Source: an uncultured Bacteroidota bacterium
Lineage (GTDB): Bacteria; Bacteroidota; Bacteroidia; Chitinophagales; LD1
Length of the DNA stretch: 41,468 nt
Direction: 5' to 3'
NCBI GenBank assembly: GCA_903861145.1
Contig: CAIOTH010000136.1
Span: 1-41,468 of the forward strand
Part shown: one piece after another, positions 41,214 to 41,468 of the stretch
Numbering within the stretch: the stretch's first letter is position 1
Layout: the number at the start of each line of letters is the position of its first letter
Program-made: the position numbers and the translations under genes
The notes under the pieces: model-generated
What the model saw: the letters and a program-made list of their open reading frames with translations, nothing else
Database searches by the model: none
Told to the model about the DNA's origin: nothing

Positions 41214-41468
41214 TTATATAAAGCGGACGACTGAAGTTTTGTAATCGGAATAGGATGAACCGTGCATTTTTTGCAAAAAGTCTTCCTCTAACCTTACCTG
41301 AATTTGTATCAGCACATAGCCAATAACCAATAATAATACGGTAAGCGCATTCGGCGTAACCAATGCCAAACCCAATACCGAGGCCATCATGCCTAAATAA
41401 ATAGGATTGCGCGAAAAACGGAAAACGCCTTGTGTTACCAGGCTTGTTTTTTGCGACTCGTCAATGCC
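41214..41468 (-). CDS. isoprenylcysteine carboxyl methyltransferase-like membrane protein, 5' part outside window
   Basis: Only the last 84 residues are present. They contain the family signature VFRFSRNPIYLGMM, a hydrophobic helix pair (LALVTPNALTVLLLVIGYVL), then RLEEDFLQKMHGSSYSDY and a short tail. These match the C-terminal half of the ICMT/phospholipid methyltransferase group of inner-membrane SAM-dependent methyltransferases. In bacteria the substrate is usually unknown. The gene continues beyond position 41468 and ends 58 bp upstream of the small Cys-motif gene. Confidence 0.85.
   Translation of the reverse strand, partial: GIDESQKTSLVTQGVFRFSRNPIYLGMMASVLGLALVTPNALTVLLLVIGYVLIQIQVRLEEDFLQKMHGSSYSDYKTSVVRFI

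Overview
The window looks like a chromosomal segment of a Bacteroidota bacterium, probably Chitinophagales-like (the order is a weak inference). The evidence is C-terminal sorting domains of the type IX secretion system on three peptidases, the alternative Bacteroidota GlmU-type protein, a DUF3822-type gene next to rsmD and coaD, A+T-rich gaps with few clear Shine-Dalgarno sequences, and several likely TTG or GTG starts. No rRNA, tRNA, CRISPR array, transposase, integrase or phage gene was seen.

Layout. Positions 1-5.8 kb are mostly housekeeping: a partial MATE exporter, a hotdog thioesterase, an overlapping run DUF3822-rsmD-coaD-secreted hypothetical, then lipB facing lipA. Positions 6.0-7.5 kb carry a single-domain response regulator, an SCO-type copper protein and a membrane-anchored cytochrome c. 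Positions 7.6-15.7 kb form a minus-strand cluster: GlmU-like, tpiA, prmA and a 1,759-residue exported protein of unknown function with a proline-rich repeat tail. Positions 16.0-20.7 kb are a signalling block: a multi-PAS membrane histidine kinase cut by one in-frame TAA, a response regulator overlapping its 3' end, and a receiver-Crp/Fnr fusion regulator. Positions 20.8-22.9 kb hold a secreted C10 cysteine peptidase.

Positions 23.3-31.5 kb encode an acyl-CoA catabolic set: biotin-dependent acyl-CoA carboxylase beta and alpha subunits, enoyl-CoA hydratase, a BKACE-type beta-keto acid cleavage enzyme and an isovaleryl-type acyl-CoA dehydrogenase. A Rieske protein and a YgiD-like dioxygenase sit between them on the other strand. 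The same 24-bp palindrome lies just upstream of both plus-strand transcription units, which suggests one repressor controls the set. The set resembles leucine/isovalerate degradation, but with BKACE present and no HMG-CoA lyase in the window.

Positions 31.6-41.5 kb are a cell-envelope region: a diheme MauG/CcpA-type peroxidase lipoprotein, an M1 aminopeptidase and an M4/M36-like metallopeptidase (both with sorting domains), three MbnP-like lipoproteins, a small CX4CH cytochrome lipoprotein, an outer-membrane beta-barrel protein with Cys and Met clusters, a small Cys-motif membrane protein, and a partial isoprenylcysteine-methyltransferase-like gene. MbnP with an MbnH-type diheme peroxidase is a known copper-related pairing. 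Here the MbnP-like proteins are poor in tryptophan, and one has none, so the usual tryptophan-to-kynurenine chemistry is doubtful. This is the best candidate in the window for an under-described system.
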